A DNA stretch of 64,000 nucleotides from Phoronis australis (taxonomy: Eukaryota; Phoronida; Phoronidae), in the NCBI GenBank assembly GCA_002633005.1, contig NMRA01000414.1, positions 92,356-156,355 on the forward strand, given 5' to 3'. The position numbers and the translations under genes are program-made. The first letter of the stretch is position 1; each line of letters opens with the position of its first letter. The notes beneath the pieces were generated by a model. It worked only from the letters and a program-made list of their open reading frames with translations, did not search any database and was not told where the DNA came from. This document shows, piece after piece, positions 44,695 to 59,890 of this stretch.

Positions 44695-46554
44695 CTGAAA
44701 AATGTAAAATGAACTTCACAGTGACAGTTTCCACAATGCTCATGATGACTTCTCTTTATCTTTACATGATCAGAATTGTTGATTTTTATGAAGAATATAA
44801 TGGAAATGTTAGCTGTCATCGTAAGGCACAAGAGAGAAAATGTCATCGAAACACAAAAGTCCATAAGTAACAATCAAATCCATTTCAAACAGCCCAACTG
44901 AATTTGAAGGAAACCGGCACAGCCAAGCAGTTAGTGACCTCTGGTGGCAAACCTAATCCCCACACAACAGTGGGTTGGATTTTCCTCTTGCTATAAAGAC
45001 AAGTCGATGGAAATCATTTTTCATAATGTGCTACAGGAGAAAACACAGAGTGGGGTTAACTACATGACCGCCCATGTGCAATCTGTCAGTCTGGATAAGA
45101 AGTGTCCCATTTTACATGCACTAGTAATATCCTCAGACCATAAATCTGTCACACAAACATGAAATAATCAATTTTCAGCAACCAGGCAGAGAAGACAAAC
45201 TCCACATGGATACGATATGATAGGCAGGCAAACTACATGAGTTGGGAGTACCTATGTTAAAGTAAAATATTTCGATTGAGAAGTAGGAAAACCTGACTAC
45301 AACTCGATTTTCATACAACAAATAGCAGACATGTAAAACAATAAGTTTATTAGCAGTAGAAATAGACTCAATACCTAAGAGTTGTAAAATTCAATAAAGG
45401 ATACCGTATTACAAAAATTACACACTCATCCAATATTAGTTTGTAAATTGCCTTAAAAACAACATTTCATTTCATAAACCGTTTTTGTAAATTTTTATTA
45501 AAAGTACAGGATATATTACACCGGCTCCAAATCAATCATGAATCAAACAGACAATAGATGCGCGCAGCCAATACCACCTTCACATGAGAAATTTTCATAA
45601 GTAGGTGGATAGGACGTCTGACCAGAAGCCAGAGCAGATTTTAAAACGAGCGTTCACACAGGCGTCCTAACTGCAGTGTTACAAGTAATTAGCAAAACGT
45701 TAATGTGCAAAATGCTAATATTCTGTTTAAACATGTGTGACCACCATGGGCGAGCAGAGCCTAATTGCATCATTGGAATGATGGAAACGCACAGTACGTA
45801 GGCAGATAAGTTGGTTGATTCAGGGGCGAACAACAACGTAGATCATGCCTCTGACAAGCATTCACATGAGAATTTTTTTCAGGCAGCAAAATAGAAGTTT
45901 GTTCACCTTCATCTATCAATATACGCATGCTGTGCTGATACATACTTTATGAAGAAATGAGAAAAACAGAGTGATAGTAACAGAAAGATGTCCAAGACTG
46001 CAAAATGAGTTGATAAGTCCAGCAAAAACGTCTATGAAATATTAGTAACTTAGTTCACAGACGGTTCATGTGGGACGTAGCGCTCACTCAGATGGATTCT
46101 TCAATGACAGGTTATACACGAAAGTGTGCCTTTTCCATTGGAATTCCCTTAAAAGGGTGCTCGTTTAGATCTAATTACATACATTTTTTACCATGTTAAA
46201 TGCTGCTGGAAAATTAGGATACACATCCAATGATCCAATTAAAGAGTGGAATTGAAAAGGGACCCAGTAGTAGGGAGCATCTGTGAATAAGTCACTCCAG
46301 AAACACGTCTAGCCATTTATTTGTATCTCGTCCCATGAAGAGATGCCATGTTGCCAAAAATGAGAGAAACTTTTGCAACAGCGCTTTAAAGCGTGACTAA
46401 TATTAAAAAGTGAACATTTTTGTAGGGAATTAATTGGGAAAAGACACCATCTCGTAAGGATTTTTATCCGAAATGCATCCTTTCGAAAAGAAACGGGTTG
46501 TGAGAAAGTCACCTACATGAACAGCATATCCCGTACATCTCATCTATGGGAGTA

Positions 46555-46581
46555 CCCCCCCCCCCCCCCCCCCCCCCNCCC
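46555..46581. repeat. Poly-C run with one N
   Basis: 27-base C tract interrupted by an N at 46578. The N probably marks unresolved homopolymer length. The poly-Gly stretch in the minus-strand ORF across it is an artefact. Confidence 0.9.
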
Positions 46582-49500
46582 ATCAGCAGACCAACTGCAG
46601 CCGACTCAATAGTGGACCTACAGCAATACCGAGCCAATCTTGGCATTTGATCCCCAACAACTACAGAGAGCTTTTCGAAAAAGGTACATGCAGGACATGC
46701 GCAGACAAAAAATCGTTTCCATACCGCATCAATTCTCAAAAACTAATGAGACTACATTCAGATGGTAGTATAGCCTTTGAAACAAATAGATCAGTCACGG
46801 CACACTACGTAGTTGTTTGAAATGTAATAGACCAGATGACTTACTACTAAGAACTTATGTCCCTAGTTTAATAACAACACAATAGATTGTCCATAGCTAA
46901 ACGAGTATTGACAAGTTAAAATATAAAACAAAAGGTTTTATAATAAACAAATTGACCGTAACCCAGATTTCGCAGAGCTGATAAGTTTTTGTGCAACCTA
47001 TTTATCTAAGACAATGAGAGCCAGCTATCACCTGCGAAGGTGTAATTAGTTGATCAAAATATCTATAACTTTGCATAGACAGGTCAATACAGGTGTGACT
47101 GATTAATTGATTGTTAATGTAGCTGTCAATCATCAGGTGTCTGCTGTCACTTAAGATACATAAAGGGTGTCACATTTTGGTAAAAGGCGAGACAATGGAA
47201 GTGAATATAAATTTTGAATAACATGCCAAGAATGAAGCCTCTAGCCAACGTCAGTCCGAAATATTTTGGGGCGTGGTATAAAATACTCAGTATAATCCAT
47301 TCGCCATTTTAAAAATTGAATTGAATTGAATTAAATTGACGGCTTTGAAATACAATAAAATTCAGTTGGGAGTACACCACAACAAGCACTTATTAATGAA
47401 TTTTACCACTGACGTTTATAACACACAAGAACTGAGAATCTCTCAGTGTTAAACCACAACTCTACTGCTTCAGTATTTTATTGAAAACCGAATCAACAAA
47501 AGCTAATTGTGGAAATTAAAGACAAACAACAAGACCTGTCAAGGCTCCATCACACAATACAGTCTGAGGTATAACCACATGTCAATCAAAATAGGTGAAA
47601 TCCAAAGCGCACTTGGTAACCCCAAAAGCATTGATTTTTCAACCACAAAATTACGGATACCATAAACAGGAACCATATCACAGTAAATAAAGAAAATGAC
47701 GAAGACCTTAACAAAACACAGGAATGGAAGTTCAATAATGAAACAATAAGAATTATTCGGAGAATGAGGAGGCGCATTGACTTTGCCACCTATCTCGACA
47801 TTTCTGACATTCCCACCAAAAAGCATGGAAAATAATATTCAGGGTCCTGCTCTATAAGGCAGATGAAGAGCCATGAACAGTGAACTGTCTAAAAATTACT
47901 CTCAACTCAAGAAACAAACACATCAATAGTGTGAACATTGGCAATGGTGATTTTCAGAGACACTTTAGGAGCACTTAGCGTACGCCTTGGCATATTCGCT
48001 ACCATATAGTGAGGAAACAAATGACGGACTGCTGACAAATATTACCCTTTTTGTACAAAACGTCAGTCTGGCTGAAGTGCTACCAAAAACGGTGTTTTCG
48101 TCACTCATGTGACCCTCACATAAAAGAGGCAACAGGCACGTACTATTAAGGCCAATCTTTGTAAAGCACTCAAAAGACATATTTCAGGGTCCTCAGCCAA
48201 AACCTACATAAGTGGTCAACATACCAAATATTTATTGACGCGAAAAATTGCAATTCTAAACTTCTAAAGACATACATGTTCTAAACAATGTAGAGCCCCA
48301 GAATGAGCCAGAGGGTTTAGCAGCTTGAGGAAAATTTTTCAAGTGAGTGTTTTCCAGTCAATTTTTAACACCAAATGTCTAAAGTGATGTTTTTATTGCC
48401 AAATATGCAAAAAGATAATATCGGTCTATGAAACGGTTTAAAAACAGCACTCCTAACCCATCCAGAGTGCATCCCATATCCTGTTGATGCGCCATTAAAA
48501 TTACAAATTAATGCAGGAGTTAAATGACAAAAACACCTGTGAGTCAATTCTCAAATGATTCATGACTCTAAAGCATTTCTCAGTTTTACAGGGTGGTAAA
48601 AATATCTTCAGACTGAATCTTTTATACAACATTGGGATGCCCCAGAAAACAATACCTTCGTCTGGAAAGGGGGATACCACTTTCATCCAATTGAACAGTA
48701 ACACTAATATTATCATGCCACACAACTTATCCTTTTTGTGAAAAAAAAAAATTGTCATTTTCCTGAATAGCAAAACTCTGATCCATTGCAATTCCATTAC
48801 AACTTTCTGTGCCTTTCTGATAGACACATCTCCCGTGGCGAAACAGAATTACGGCCAGTTCTAGGGATTAAACACCAAAGGTTAAAGTTGATTTATAGTC
48901 ATGACTGAATACGAACCCTGCATGTAGCGACCTCTAGTGATTACTTCCATAGGAGTGGACTTAACCTTTGCCATTGCAGGGGAGTTGCGCAACTCTGCAG
49001 TTTAATTCAATTCGAGAGTTGCAATGGCCGTTTAAAGGGATTTGATTGGTTTTACCACCAAATAAGAATTTCAGGATTATTATTCAAAAAATCTATTGCA
49101 ACAGATTGGTTTACGCTACCCCGTAAATTAATATCCTGTCACCCTGTAACTTCATGGTGGTTCTTTCCAGAGCAAGAACAAATTTAACAAAATGTTGAAA
49201 ACATTGAAAATTACTTAGAAAAGACAAATTTTCAGCTGAGAAAACATGGTCGTCTGCTCAAGTGATTTTCCTGTCAGCAAACTAGAGTTGTGATTAAACA
49301 TTCAGCTAAGAAAATAAGATTCATGGCTCAGACCACAGAGTTAGGACCACTCAGTGGAAACACAAAGCAAGAAGATATGACATTGCCCATACTACTGTGT
49401 TGGACAATAAAAGTACTTTCCAAGGCCAAGAACTCAAATAAATAACAAACAGGTGCAGTATCAACTTTCCAATGAAGATTGTTGATTTAAAAGCAGTTTC

Positions 49501-51903
49501 CATAGCTTAACTTTATCTAAGATGAAAAAATACACATTTACGTACTTAGCAAAAACACCAGGATGGTGTACCGGTAACTGCAAGGTGTCAACTCACTCGT
49601 GCTGTTTCTAAGTACCACAGTTTCTTCCAAGAATAATTTTTTTCAAGAATTCAACATTATTAGCAATCACAAAATATGTTGAATTCAAAAGTGTGACGAA
49701 ACGCAATCAAGTTAAATCTATGAATAATACCACTTAAGTCGATTTATTTTACATTTTGACTTGTGTAACATACTTGCATGCTAAAAAATAAACCTATTTT
49801 AAAAAAATAGTTTTCTAGATAGGCTCAACACTTTGCAGCACCATATTCTATGGCCGTTTTTGAGTTACACCAGCAACAATTGTCACGGCGCAACTTGTCA
49901 CGGCACGAGTTATCACATGGTGAGTTGCTCCGCTGTTTACAGGACAATAGCAAACTGAATAAGCAAGAGTCATTTACACGAAGGCTGTCTGTGCATGCTC
50001 TCATAAACCATAGTGAACCTCCAAAGGATGAGGAATGCAATCCAATTACAAGTGTATAAAAATTACGCTATTGCTCAAGCATAACGAAATGATCCCTTTG
50101 ACGTTGCCCCTGTTGGCGTTTACACCCATAGTTCATGCTGGAGGATTGATTGAGTGCAACTTGCTCTACCTCTCAAACCGGTGTCAAAAATGGCGCCACC
50201 GTGTCAATTTGATAGGTGTTACACACATACTTGTCCCCCCCCCACCCCCAGCTGTCCATGTCAGCTGCTCCTTGTCAACTGCACCTCATGTAAATAGGAC
50301 TTCAGTAAAGCAGGAAAAGATATGCTAATTATACAAAGCAGTATACAGTAGAGAAAACAACAATCCTTTACATGTAACGGCTTTTAATTTGGGAAATGTA
50401 GCAAATAAAAATATTTGAAGATAATATTCTTTATTAGACACCAAGGCTTTAAATCTATATGTGACAATCATGTTGACAAAAGGAGAAAAATGGTGCGCAA
50501 TGAACAGAAAACTATATGAAAAACACAAAACTGGAAAGTGTCGATGAAAGTCTTGTAATTGAAACCCACTGAGCAGCGATAATATCTTAAAAAAAGACAT
50601 GTTATATTTCGGTAAAAATAACTTGTAGGATCCCTGAATAATGATCAAATTTTGCTAACTTCGGGACATCATATCTCAGAAGTGACAGATCAGAGTCGTA
50701 TGAAACTTTCATACAGCATGCTTTATATACTGCTTTCCAAAACGCAATTAGGAATTGTTTTCACAAGGACGGACTATCAAAAATATGGCTGTTGACGATT
50801 TTCATGAAAAATCTCAACATTTGCTTAAAACGAAAACAGAACGTCAATTCAGAAGACTGTAATCGCATTTTTGACATTCCATCTTTAACAATTATATCAA
50901 ATAAAACTTGTTTAGCTATAAATGTACCTTTCGTTTGGTAAATTTTACTAAAAACACACGTGGTGTGACTGGAGTAATGTCAGACTGGTGCTTAGTCACA
51001 AATCAAACTTAACAGGCTTTCTTCTCTCAGTATACCTTTTTATCAAGTCAAAATCTGTAGTTTGTACATATTTGGCTCCATACCCTGACAGATATGGTCC
51101 TACATAAAGAACCGACCACAAACCCCTCTGTACACCAGAACCGCAAATAGTTCTAGTCAAAGTAGGAAAATAAACTCTCCCAAACAGGAATGCAAGCCAT
51201 GCCAATGTTTAATGGTTGCAAGATACTTCAACAGGCCATCATCTATCATTCACCCAACAATGGGCCATGAAATTAAACTGGGTCTTTTTGTCTGAAAAAA
51301 TTACATAATATGAGGTGCTTCCTCTGTCAACATCTGAACAGAGAGGACAGCTGCCAAGTTCGGCCCATTCCAGAGTTAATGAAGGCAAACCATGGTATAC
51401 CACTTCCATACCAAAAACCTCTGGACACTATAAATAATTTATATCCATTCCTACTTTTACAAAGAATACCAACGCTTCAAACAACAGAAACCTGAGTAAC
51501 TATTCGAAGATAAAAAATATCATGCTGCAAAGGCTAAAACCTATCAAAAAATCATTTGTAAGAAATGAGTTATCTGTGTATGATCCCTTCAATTGCAAAA
51601 GTTCAACAAAAAAATTACACAGGTAAGTTATTTCTTCAGAACAAAATTGCTTCTCAAAAACTTTGCAGAAAGCAGCAGTTTTCCTGCCATTGGGATAAAA
51701 GTAAAGATTGTTAAATAAGACCGAAGATGTTTAGTTTGTAGAATAAGAGTATTTTTTAAGATATTTCTAACATTTTCAAGGAAATGACTAGAATCCTAAA
51801 GAAAAATAATTCCAGTACTTTAAGTTGTACCAGTGTTATTTTTGGCAATATCTACGTTACCTTACGAGTGTTGAATCTCTCGATGTAATTTTGTGATCCT
51901 CAC

Positions 51904-52087
51904 ACCAAAATATCAAATCGTACAATGAGGCAATTTACCACTCTTGTTTTTTTCTTGTTTTTCTTAGTTTTCTCTTCTCATACTGTGGTCGGAATCACCA
52001 AAATATCAAATCGTACAATGAGGCAATTTACCACTCTTGTTTTTTTCTTGTTTTTTTAGTTTTCTCTTGTCATACTGTGGTCGGAAT
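51904..52087. repeat. 93-bp tandem duplication
   Basis: ACCAAAATATCAAATCGTAC starts at 51904 and again at 51997; each unit ends in CATACTGTGGTCGGAAT. The copies differ by a two-base loss in a T-rich part and one or two substitutions. Confidence 0.93.
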
Positions 52088-55000
52088 GGACCTAACAGGT
52101 CTTACTTTTTGGCTTAATAAACCCGCTCCAATTTTTTTTTTCATCAGACTTTGAAGATGTTCATTTTTGAACCAGCGTTGTTACACTTTAAAGCAAGCTA
52201 ATGACTGATGGTAAAATACACCGCGTACTTGGCCATACAGAGATAGAAGGTACACATGCATGCTCCTACTAGGTGTTCACTGGTGCAAAACCAACAAACA
52301 ATGCCCATTTTTTCCAGTCTCAAAGCAAATGGCACACCGACTGACCAATGAGAATTCATCGACTTCATGAGCCTCATGCCTTGTGGAAAATACACTGGCA
52401 AAATGCATCTGCTTCACCAGAAAGACAGATGTGAAATCGCAAAGTGTCAGAAGTTGGCGAGTTCATTTACAATATGACAGCGAGAGTGATTCACCACCTG
52501 CAACCCTCGGAGGCCAGCTCTGAAAATTTCCCTTCAACCAAGTGCTATCTGTAAGCTGGAAAATACAATCTTTGCCAAGAATTTTAATATTTTATTTCCA
52601 AATTTTCAATCACACAGTTCTGGTTAGTTCTGTCATTGCATTGTAACATGCAGGTATACACACAAAAATTAATAACGCAATTTCGTTGTGAAAGGCAGTC
52701 CCCAGTAACTCATTTACCAACTCAGAATATTACCATAGTCTTTGTCAGGTGGACACCATGAAATTTCATGCCAACACCCATAAAGTTGATGGCGTTACCC
52801 AGCAAATCAAGATGTCTGTTTTCACATTTTCCCTCTTTTTATGTACTCAAATCAGTGATAATAACATGTTCCATTCGTAGCCCCTGAAGTCCCTTAGTTT
52901 GCGTCATGGTACTTTTGTGTTATCTAATACCAAAGTTGCCAATCCAACTGAACGACTTTAGTCCCAATAAAACGTTCAAAACGTCAGATGTCATTCCACA
53001 AAATTCTCACTTCTATCACTTTCACAAACTAAAATTTACTGAGGAGAAACTTTGATAATTTACAAAAATTATTTTTCAAATAATTGAAAACATATTTCAA
53101 ATATAAAAGAGTAGCCATGCAGCAGACCTGCATTAAAATTAAAGGCTATATTTCAAAAAAAACAAACAAATATTGATTGAATCAGGCCTTTACACAAATA
53201 CTCTCAAGAAGTCAGTATCATAATATTCTTTTCCATGATAGGATTTTATTTCCAACAAAAGTCCCCATTTCCAGTACCGGAAATAGAAATCTATCGCAAT
53301 TTTGAGATAATTGTTCAAATGAGCCCACATGGTCTTAATAAAAACATCTGAGCTCCATTCAAAAAAGAAACAAAAACTTGTAAAAGCTGGTACTAAAACC
53401 TGTCAGATAGCGCCCTCTGTAGTGACAATCCGACTCTTCACCAGTCCAGGAGTGATGGCCTTGTCAAACATAACTATCTTAACATGTGACGCGTAGAGTG
53501 CCCGATAACACGATAACACACATGTCTACATTAAACTTCTATTAATCAGTATTTTATCGTGAAACCTCAAACACAAATGTGAAATCTATACGAAAGGATA
53601 GTGACAGCCAGTGACCCTGACAACTTGGCAATATATATTGCATAGAATAACAATACATCCTAGTCATCAAATATCAATTCACAAACTATCGCAAAGTAAT
53701 ATGCTATTGGTCACGTAAGATATGGAAAATCATCAGCAATGAAAGTGCATCTGTCATCTCTGACCCAGCTGTTGGAGCGCCAGCCACTAGTGCACTAGCC
53801 ACAGAGTACAGTTCTCAAAATGCTGTCCCAGTGGATTAGTGGTGGTTGAGTAAATGAACCTCCTTTCATCAAACAGCTCTGAATGAACTGATAGAATCTA
53901 TGTACACATTAGTAACGCCATCTGGCAGCATCTTGTGTTGTTGTATATAAAACCACATTATTCCTCTGCACTAGCAACAAAAATAAAATGGCAGTCATCC
54001 AGACATTAATCTTCAGCAATAATGGTTTTGCCTGTCACATGATAGTAATTTCGATTACAGAATGTTGTATAATTCAAACAAAAGAAGTTTTGACATCAAA
54101 AGCCACCGAGCTGAAGGGGTGTGGACTGGGGATTTAAGCTGAGGGTTCATCAAAGCCGTGAGTCATTAATTACAACAATGTAAATCCATTTTTATGCAAA
54201 CAGCCTTTCAGAATGATTTATGAAACATACATCTCCCTTATTTTTGCATACCACCAGGCGTATAGATTCTGCACAGTCACTGAGTTATCATAACACAAGG
54301 ACAGGGCATACACATCTTTTGATTCGTTACCTAGGAAAAATCATCAAAGGTTTGGATCACCCAGCTAAAATGAACCCCTGTGGATTAACCTCTACCTCCA
54401 GGAGAGAAGAGTTGCCTAGGTACTGGCATTTAATACTTGGCATGCTACTCTTAACAGCAATAAATAACATTTGTGAAGATAATCGATAATTGATAGGTTT
54501 TACTATGACAGAAAATTTCTACAGAGGTCAGAACACGATAACCTTTGAAACATGAACACACAATATCCAGAGAGACAATCTACCTTCAACAGAATTCACC
54601 GAAATCCCGATAGCGTTAAGCTTGAAAAACAACCTTCATCCGTGTTCTTCTTTCAACCGTTTAACTGTTATCAGTTTTCAAATTATGAAAACATCAAAAA
54701 GCTGAGTAAGTGACCACTGGAGAAGATTGGCATCATGTTTTATAATTTCACAAAATAATCCTGATCGCTCTCCAACTCAAGGTAGTAATAAAAAGTAATA
54801 GCAAGTGATAACACTTCCATTCAACCACCTCCGCCACACAGTTACGGTTTATCAAAATGATGAAATGATGACAGGAATAGAATTAATAATAACAATAACA
54901 ATAATGATAACTGGGTAACAAAATAAATTTCTTCTATATTTTGGTTAGAACATTAAGAGGCGACTCGAATATTTTCACAGTGATTAATTAAGAGCTAATC

Positions 55001-58000
55001 TTTCCTCGCATATTTTGATAACAGGGTGGCAAAAATTAATCTTCAATTGCGATTTTCCCACAATGATATTTTTGTGACAAAAAATCTCACACGTCAATTT
55101 TAGCTGCCTTGCAACAATAATCAAAAGTTACTTTCAGAAACAACGGTTAACTTAATGAGATGAGATTAAGGGACACTCCATCTTTCTTAACCTAGAAAAT
55201 TAAAGTGAAGCTGGTATTTTATAGCAGATATTGGTTTGCGTCTCAGGGGAAAATGAGATGATCTCCCACCAAGAACACTTACAAACAAGGATGTCCATTC
55301 CAACCAGCGTTACGTTCCTGCGCTGTGGGGTGAGCTTCAAGATTTGGGTGGACGGGAACTGGGGTTACAGCCATGTTGTTATCAGTTTTGACAGGGAAAG
55401 GGAGAAAGTTGTCAAACCTAAGTTAACATACCGTAGTTCAGCTCTTTGTCTGCCTTCATCCTGATAAGCTCATGTAATCTAGCAAGTGTTGTAGACAGTG
55501 TGCCTGACTTAAACCGATATTTAAAAAATGCTCCACAACACTCAACAAATGTCGTGAAGATGTGTTTTTTATGAAATACTATCACCAAAAAACTTTGAAC
55601 AGAGAAAAACGGTCGAATTTCGGAGAAATTAGACTTTTTTCCTTTGTGTGACTGTAAGCTCTGACCCACTTACTACTACAGCATTTTGTACCAACACAAT
55701 AGGCTTGTGTGTCAAGTTATGATACTAGATCAGATCCTAATGCTGGAAATTTCATGGCTTTAACAGTTGATGGGAAATGGTACGTAACAAGGAAAATCAG
55801 GATTACGTCAAATAAGGGTAGTTGGTTTTGGTCTTTAACCCCTTCTCACCTCCTCTCCCCCCTCCTCCCGCTCTCAACTCATGTTTAGACATCCGCAAAA
55901 AATCCCCAAGGACTGGTGTTTTTAAAAAGCTGAACAAAGGCGTATAAGCAAGGGTAGGTAAGGTTTGAAACGTCACCATAGTAAAGAAAATAAAATAAAA
56001 CAAATCTCGCATCATTTTTGCTCGTCTCTGATGGATTTTTTGTTTCGAACAGCTATGGCAACATCAAGTAAAGAATCCTGAAAATAAATAACTTTCGTAC
56101 ACACAAATTCTGTGGCGAATTACCATTATTCTGGTTTCCTTGACAAAAATACAAACTGTCTGTGTCGGTGATGGTTGTTTGAGGGGAACGTGGTTACACT
56201 CAATGTCGATCGTGGAGTATCATGGGATGCGCGCGATACTGCAACTACGATGGTTGGTTGTTCGAACACAACCTAAAGATGCTGTTCTTCAGTACAATGT
56301 GTCAGACTATTAGACTTTTACTTGATGAACTTGTTAATTACTGCGAACCGGTGATAAATCAGCTATTTCTTCCTGTCTGGTTCTCGCATCAGCAGAGAAC
56401 GTGACTCAAGCCACAGAACATCACATAACCAGACTGCATATTATGACACACTCTGTCACCTGTCAATCATTGTAGCCGATTCCATTGGGAAAATGACGCA
56501 AAAATTTTCTTTTAATTTATTTTTGTTCAGGAATCATGACGTCTTCTGTTCATTGCCAACTGCTTGAAATATAATTACAGAGTCGATGAATACCGTTGAC
56601 CATGGCTGTTGGAAGGAATCACGGTCTGTCTTACCATTTGTCGTAGGCCCAGTCAACGACAGTCGTGAGCATATGGCTACCAATGCGATACCGATGTACC
56701 GGAGGAAAAATTGCAGCTAACCTAATCTTTGTATGCTCACTCAGCAACTTTCTTCATAAATCACATAAATAAAATGCCTCCCAATGACGGATCATAGCGT
56801 CACAACTGCAATGATTGGACATAGGCCCCTCAGTTGCATCATACAGATAAACTAACAAATGACCACTCTTCACAGTATATTTCACTGACATAGACATTCT
56901 TCATAAACCCCAGAACAGCTACAGACACCCAAAACGAATGCATCAATGACACAAACTGCAACCATTTGTATTCCGACAGCATTTTACTAAAGCCATTAGC
57001 GGAAGCCATTCATTATAGCTGATCATTTGCACACTACAGGATGATCATGGCATGTAATGGCAATCACAGAAAACTCACATTAGTGTCACCATGCCCTCCT
57101 CACGACTCACACATAAATCTTTTTGTTTTTGAGATGGCATGCACAAAATGGAAATGCCAGCTAAAAAGCTTTATTGTTAATAAAAAATAAAACACTTGTT
57201 TTATTGCATAAATGGTTACTAAATATGAAATTTTCTACAGAGCACAAAGTATCGTTCGCATCACCCAACTTCCAACACTTGTGTCAAATGGACAGGGATG
57301 AAACCAAATTTTTTTTCTTTTGTTCACAAACATTTTGAGACATTTGAATGATTTGATACTTTTATGTGAATTGCCTGAATATGCCAATGCTCAACAGTGG
57401 CAATTTGATCATACGATGGTTGCAAAGTTTATAAAAAATGCTGAAAAATATCCCACTGCATTAAACCGATACAAGAATGCAGAGCGCAGTTCACTGGTTA
57501 TGTAATCGCCATCTAATGTATTCAAAGTATTTCAGTTGGCAGATGGTCTTCACAGAACATTTAAAATCATTTTAAAACTACGAAGTAAAATGTTAACTTC
57601 TTTACTCCCAGTTTTTCAAATTTGACAAATAAGCTAAACAAGAACATCATCCTAACAAAAATATCACATCCAATTTACTTATTAAAATAAATGTCAACTC
57701 TTAGCCTCTGTGTTTTGCTTTTCTCAAGTTCTTGGGGCTTGCCAGTAGTAATAATAATTACCAGAAGATGGCACTGCAGTGCGCATTCGCTACATTTGTA
57801 CTCCATTGTATCATATCAGTCAACACATTATGCAAAGGTTCATTTAGCACTTTAACAGTTTTAAATCAACTTTACGGGACTAATTAACAAAAACAAAGCC
57901 TACTTGCTAATGTGGGTTAATCCTGGTGTTTACAAATAATCACCTGCATTGATTGCCACCTGCCACTACAGCTATAGTCCAGGTGAAATTGGATTCCGTT

Positions 58001-59486
58001 GCCAGCCCCTTATTCACAGCCTATTGATCTCGGATAGTCGACAAAAAGCTGTGAAAACTGGGTACAAATCAATGGGTTGGATGCGCGTAAACACCAACAC
58101 GACAAATAGTTTGTGGTTTGAAGCCGTGAGAACGGCTGCAAATGTAAAACAATGGTGATGTTTGCCAGTTATAAGGAGTCTTGTTGAGAAAGTCGTTATC
58201 TCCTGACCACTATAGTTACACCTGCAAATTGCAGATAGCAAAAATCAGGGTTCTCATGCTAAACAATGTGGCCAAAACTGTGTGTTACTCTTGCAACATA
58301 AAAGACAGGAACTTTAAATCATGTGACAAAACAGTCATGACAAATAAATGCCAATCAGAATTTGCAAGAAAAGAAGACCTGCAGGTACTGTACGTAGCAA
58401 GTATAACTTGTTGATCCATTATCGGGGCCCAGGATGACCAAATTGGTCTTGACAAATCAATTCCAAAAATTGAAAAAACCCAATGCGATAAATTTGAAAC
58501 TTGAAGATTGCCACTGATTGGCCAATTATTGGGTACCAGTAGAGCCTCAAGTTATCTCTGTTGATCTCCAGCCCAGATTTCTCTCTTTAGAGGGGCTCCG
58601 ATTAAATAATAACTGGAACGGACATTCAGTAGATATCGCACAGAATATTTTGAAATCCCATTTAGATCAACACTTTACATGGCTGATTTTGTGTACAAAC
58701 ACATAATGTTATTAATCTAAACAGACCAACGCCGCACGTTACATATGTAAAGTATTTACAACACAGGGGAATAGGGAGAAAAGCCCACCTTTGAACACTA
58801 AGGCTTGTTAATTAACGCCATAAATCTGCTGTCAATTACACATATAGTCAAATCTTTAGTCTGGAAATAAGAGTGATTATTAGGCTAATTGAAGGGTACT
58901 GACTTCCCCACAGAACTATCAGTTGCCACATGTCCAGCACAGAAACTAAATCCCAATGGAACACCACCTACAAATCTTAATACACCTCTGTAACCAGACG
59001 TGATCGATTTGGGACCCACTTTTTACGGAACAAGCGAATGAAAAACGTGCATTGCTAAAGTACACTTGTTAGCCAGTTTAAAAAAAAAACAAGAAGAAAG
59101 GCTCCAAAACCTACTGCCCGGTTTCGAGCTTGGTATATTTTCCTAATTTTAAGACAAGACAATATATTGGTCTGTAAAGAGTATTTAAAAAATAATCACC
59201 AATTGTTTTTGTCTAGCCATCCAAGAGATATTAACCGGGCACTTTTGAGAATGGAGATTCGGGTAAAGCAAAACTTGAATTAAGATCTCAACATTCTTGG
59301 AGATACACATAATCGATATGAAACAGCCACAGGAAACAGGAACTTCTTTAATTGAATTTTGAAATTGCATAAAGCAGGAAAAGGAGTGGTTCTCTCACTT
59401 TAATATTAGTACGAAGGAATCTCCATCACAGCACATACTGCCATAGTGCATGCATTGGTTCTTGAGGTAATGCAAGTTGTACCCTA

Positions 59487-59890
59487 TCATCTCAGATGCA
59501 CCATATCAGTTATCCATCTAAATACAAACTGATGTCAAGGGAGGGGTCACCTCAAATGTGCCAAGTAAGTAAGCCATTGATACAGGAGCTAAAGCCTAGA
59601 CATAATGATCGTTTCCATAGCGAATTCTCAGCTCTAGTACTGTACTGTCTCATACTTGTGGATTAGTACAGTTGTGCCATGCCATTTGATCAACTGAACA
59701 TAAACTGATATCAATGAAGCTGAATGGATCATTTCCGTCATGAAAGTTACTATCTTAACACATTCTGATGTCAAGGGAATTATAGATCATCTCAACTGCA
59801 CCAGGTATGTGTGTCATAGGTCATCTTAAATGCGCCATATAAGTTACCCATGGAAATACAAACTGGTGTCAATAGGCAGGGATCATCCAG
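59487..59890. repeat. Degenerate tandem repeat
   Basis: Phrases such as TCATCTCAGATGCACCATAT, AAATACAAACTGATGTCAAG and GTTACCCATGGAAATAC recur in the same order several times with many changes and gaps. This suggests an old minisatellite with a unit of about 60-75 bp. Confidence 0.6.

Noticed and set aside
44700-44873. Upstream part of the 175-residue minus-strand ORF as TMEM135 coding sequence
   Set aside because: Homology begins exactly at a TTTTTCAG acceptor at 44694; the upstream residues do not resemble TMEM135.
46509-46739. Minus-strand ORF with a poly-Gly stretch
   Set aside because: The Gly run is translation of a poly-C tract containing an N; the rest has no family resemblance.
53402-53520. 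Minus-strand 40-residue open stretch reading IVMFDKAITPGLVKSRIVTT, resembling a C-terminal exon
   Set aside because: A stop closes it upstream without a convincing acceptor, it overlaps an AGAGGGCGCT repeat-like motif, and no family match comes to mind.
55265-55380. GC-richer block with open frames on both strands near 55.3 kb
   Set aside because: No recognisable domain on either strand and splice borders are ambiguous; could not be linked to TMEM135.
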